From assembly GCA_947446935.1 (NCBI GenBank), contig CANFIV010000119.1:1-5726 (forward strand): DNA of 5,726 bases. Direction: 5' to 3'. Both the position numbers and the translations under genes were made by a program. This document shows, piece after piece, positions 5,224 through 5,726 of this stretch (position 1 is its first letter; each line of letters begins with the position of its first letter). Under the pieces are notes generated by a model. It saw nothing but the letters and a program-made list of their open reading frames with translations, did not search any database and was not told the origin of the DNA. Source of the stretch: Sphingomonadaceae bacterium (lineage in GTDB: Bacteria; Pseudomonadota; Alphaproteobacteria; Sphingomonadales; Sphingomonadaceae).

Positions 5224-5726
5224 ATGTGCAACCTTTACCGCATGACCAGCAACGCGCAAGCAATCGCGCAGATGTTCCGCGCCGAGACGGGTGGGCGCAA
5301 CCTGCCCGCGATGAGCGAGATCTATCCCGATCAGAGCGCGCCGGTTGTGGTGGGCGAAGGTGCGGGCCGCACACTCGAAATGATGCGCTGGGGCTGGCCC
5401 CCCTTTGGTGAGGTGAAACGCCCGATCACCAATGTGCGCAACCTCGCCTCTCGCATGTGGAGCGGCACGCTGGCCGATCCGGCGCGGCGCTGCCTTGTGC
5501 CGGTCACCGCCTTCTCCGAATGGTCCGCCGCCCCCGATCCGCAGACCGGCCGCAAGCGCAAGCACTGGTTCGATCTGCCGGATGATCCGCTGTTCGCCTT
5601 CGCCGGTCTCTGGCGGCCTGCCGAGGATGGGCCGCGCTTTGCATTCCTGACATGCGCGCCGAACCACGTGGTGGGGCGTGTGCATCCCAAGGCAATGCCG
5701 GTGATCCTGCGGCCCGGCGAGGCCTG
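5224..5726 (+). CDS. SRAP-domain (HMCES/YedK, DUF159) protein, 3' end cut by the window
   Basis: The frame runs open from ATG 5224 to the window edge: 167 codons of a protein usually about 200-230 residues long. SRAP proteins bind abasic sites in single-stranded DNA and form a protective thiazolidine crosslink through Cys2, exposed after Met removal. The protein starts MCNLYRMT, so Cys2 is present and the start is certain. Also visible are MRWGWPP (53-60), N70 and R72 in ITNVRN, RCLVP (89-93), AFSEW with the conserved E99, FAFAGLW (124-130) and HPKAMPVIL with H154. E99 and H154 correspond to the active-site Glu and His. MCNLY replaces the commoner MCGRY, and NVRNL replaces the usual NARAE, marking a divergent subfamily. 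No ribosome binding site is visible before the ATG. It is divergent from the aldolase-family gene, with only 31 bases between starts. Confidence 0.9.
   Translation, partial: MCNLYRMTSNAQAIAQMFRAETGGRNLPAMSEIYPDQSAPVVVGEGAGRTLEMMRWGWPPFGEVKRPITNVRNLASRMWSGTLADPARRCLVPVTAFSEWSAAPDPQTGRKRKHWFDLPDDPLFAFAGLWRPAEDGPRFAFLTCAPNHVVGRVHPKAMPVILRPGEA

Noticed and set aside
4401..5411. Plus-strand open frame of 336 residues
   Set aside because: It is antisense to the aldolase-family gene and out of frame over the start of the SRAP gene, both supported by conserved motifs.
1..5726. CRISPR array, tRNA or rRNA gene, insertion sequence, phage gene
   Set aside because: No regularly spaced repeats, cloverleaf-like sequence, rRNA segment, transposase or phage motif was seen on either strand.

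Overview
The window is high-GC, densely coding DNA with several alphaproteobacterial traits: a DUF4136-type C-terminus ending in a sphingomonad-like FPG..SG..I.VK tail, an MCNLYRMT-type SRAP protein, and Fur-like operators of the TGCGAA...TCGCA type. I infer a member of the order Sphingomonadales (Novosphingobium, Sphingobium or Sphingomonas group). This rests on remembered family resemblance, not on a search.

Layout. (1) Bases 1-183 are the 3' end of a DUF4136-like envelope protein gene. It overlaps by ATGA the start of an M14 cytosolic-type zinc carboxypeptidase (180-1313, +). (2) Bases 1314-1667 hold no large gene. They contain a short GC palindrome, a possible 43-residue membrane peptide ending in a terminator-like hairpin, two further inverted repeats, and a candidate iron-responsive control region. 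That region has three related 15-base dyads centred at 1611, 1642 and 1670. (3) A 700-residue TonB-dependent siderophore receptor (1668-3770, +) follows. (4) Bases 3771-3858 separate two convergent genes and carry a dispersed-type palindromic repeat (ATTCCC-N8-GGGAAT) embedded in a 10-bp hairpin. (5) On the minus strand lie a class II aldolase/adducin-family protein (5192-4425) and then a (2Fe-2S) small subunit of the xanthine dehydrogenase/isoquinoline 1-oxidoreductase family (4368-3859), 57 bases apart and probably one operon. (6) A SRAP-domain (HMCES/YedK) DNA-protein crosslink repair protein starts divergently at 5224 and runs off the window.

How the genes work together. The receptor would import a ferric siderophore across the outer membrane with TonB-ExbBD energy, and its upstream dyads suggest repression by Fur when iron is sufficient. 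The minus-strand pair would be an oxidoreductase electron-transfer subunit plus a small-carbonyl or sugar-related enzyme. The molybdopterin catalytic subunit that the (2Fe-2S) protein normally needs is not next to it. The carboxypeptidase and SRAP genes look like housekeeping or accessory functions unrelated to iron.

I see no CRISPR array, tRNA, rRNA, insertion sequence or phage gene. The most interesting parts are the triple operator with a dyad over the start codon, the orphan (2Fe-2S) subunit, the aldolase-family protein that appears to lack the catalytic glutamate, and the small ORF with its own hairpin.
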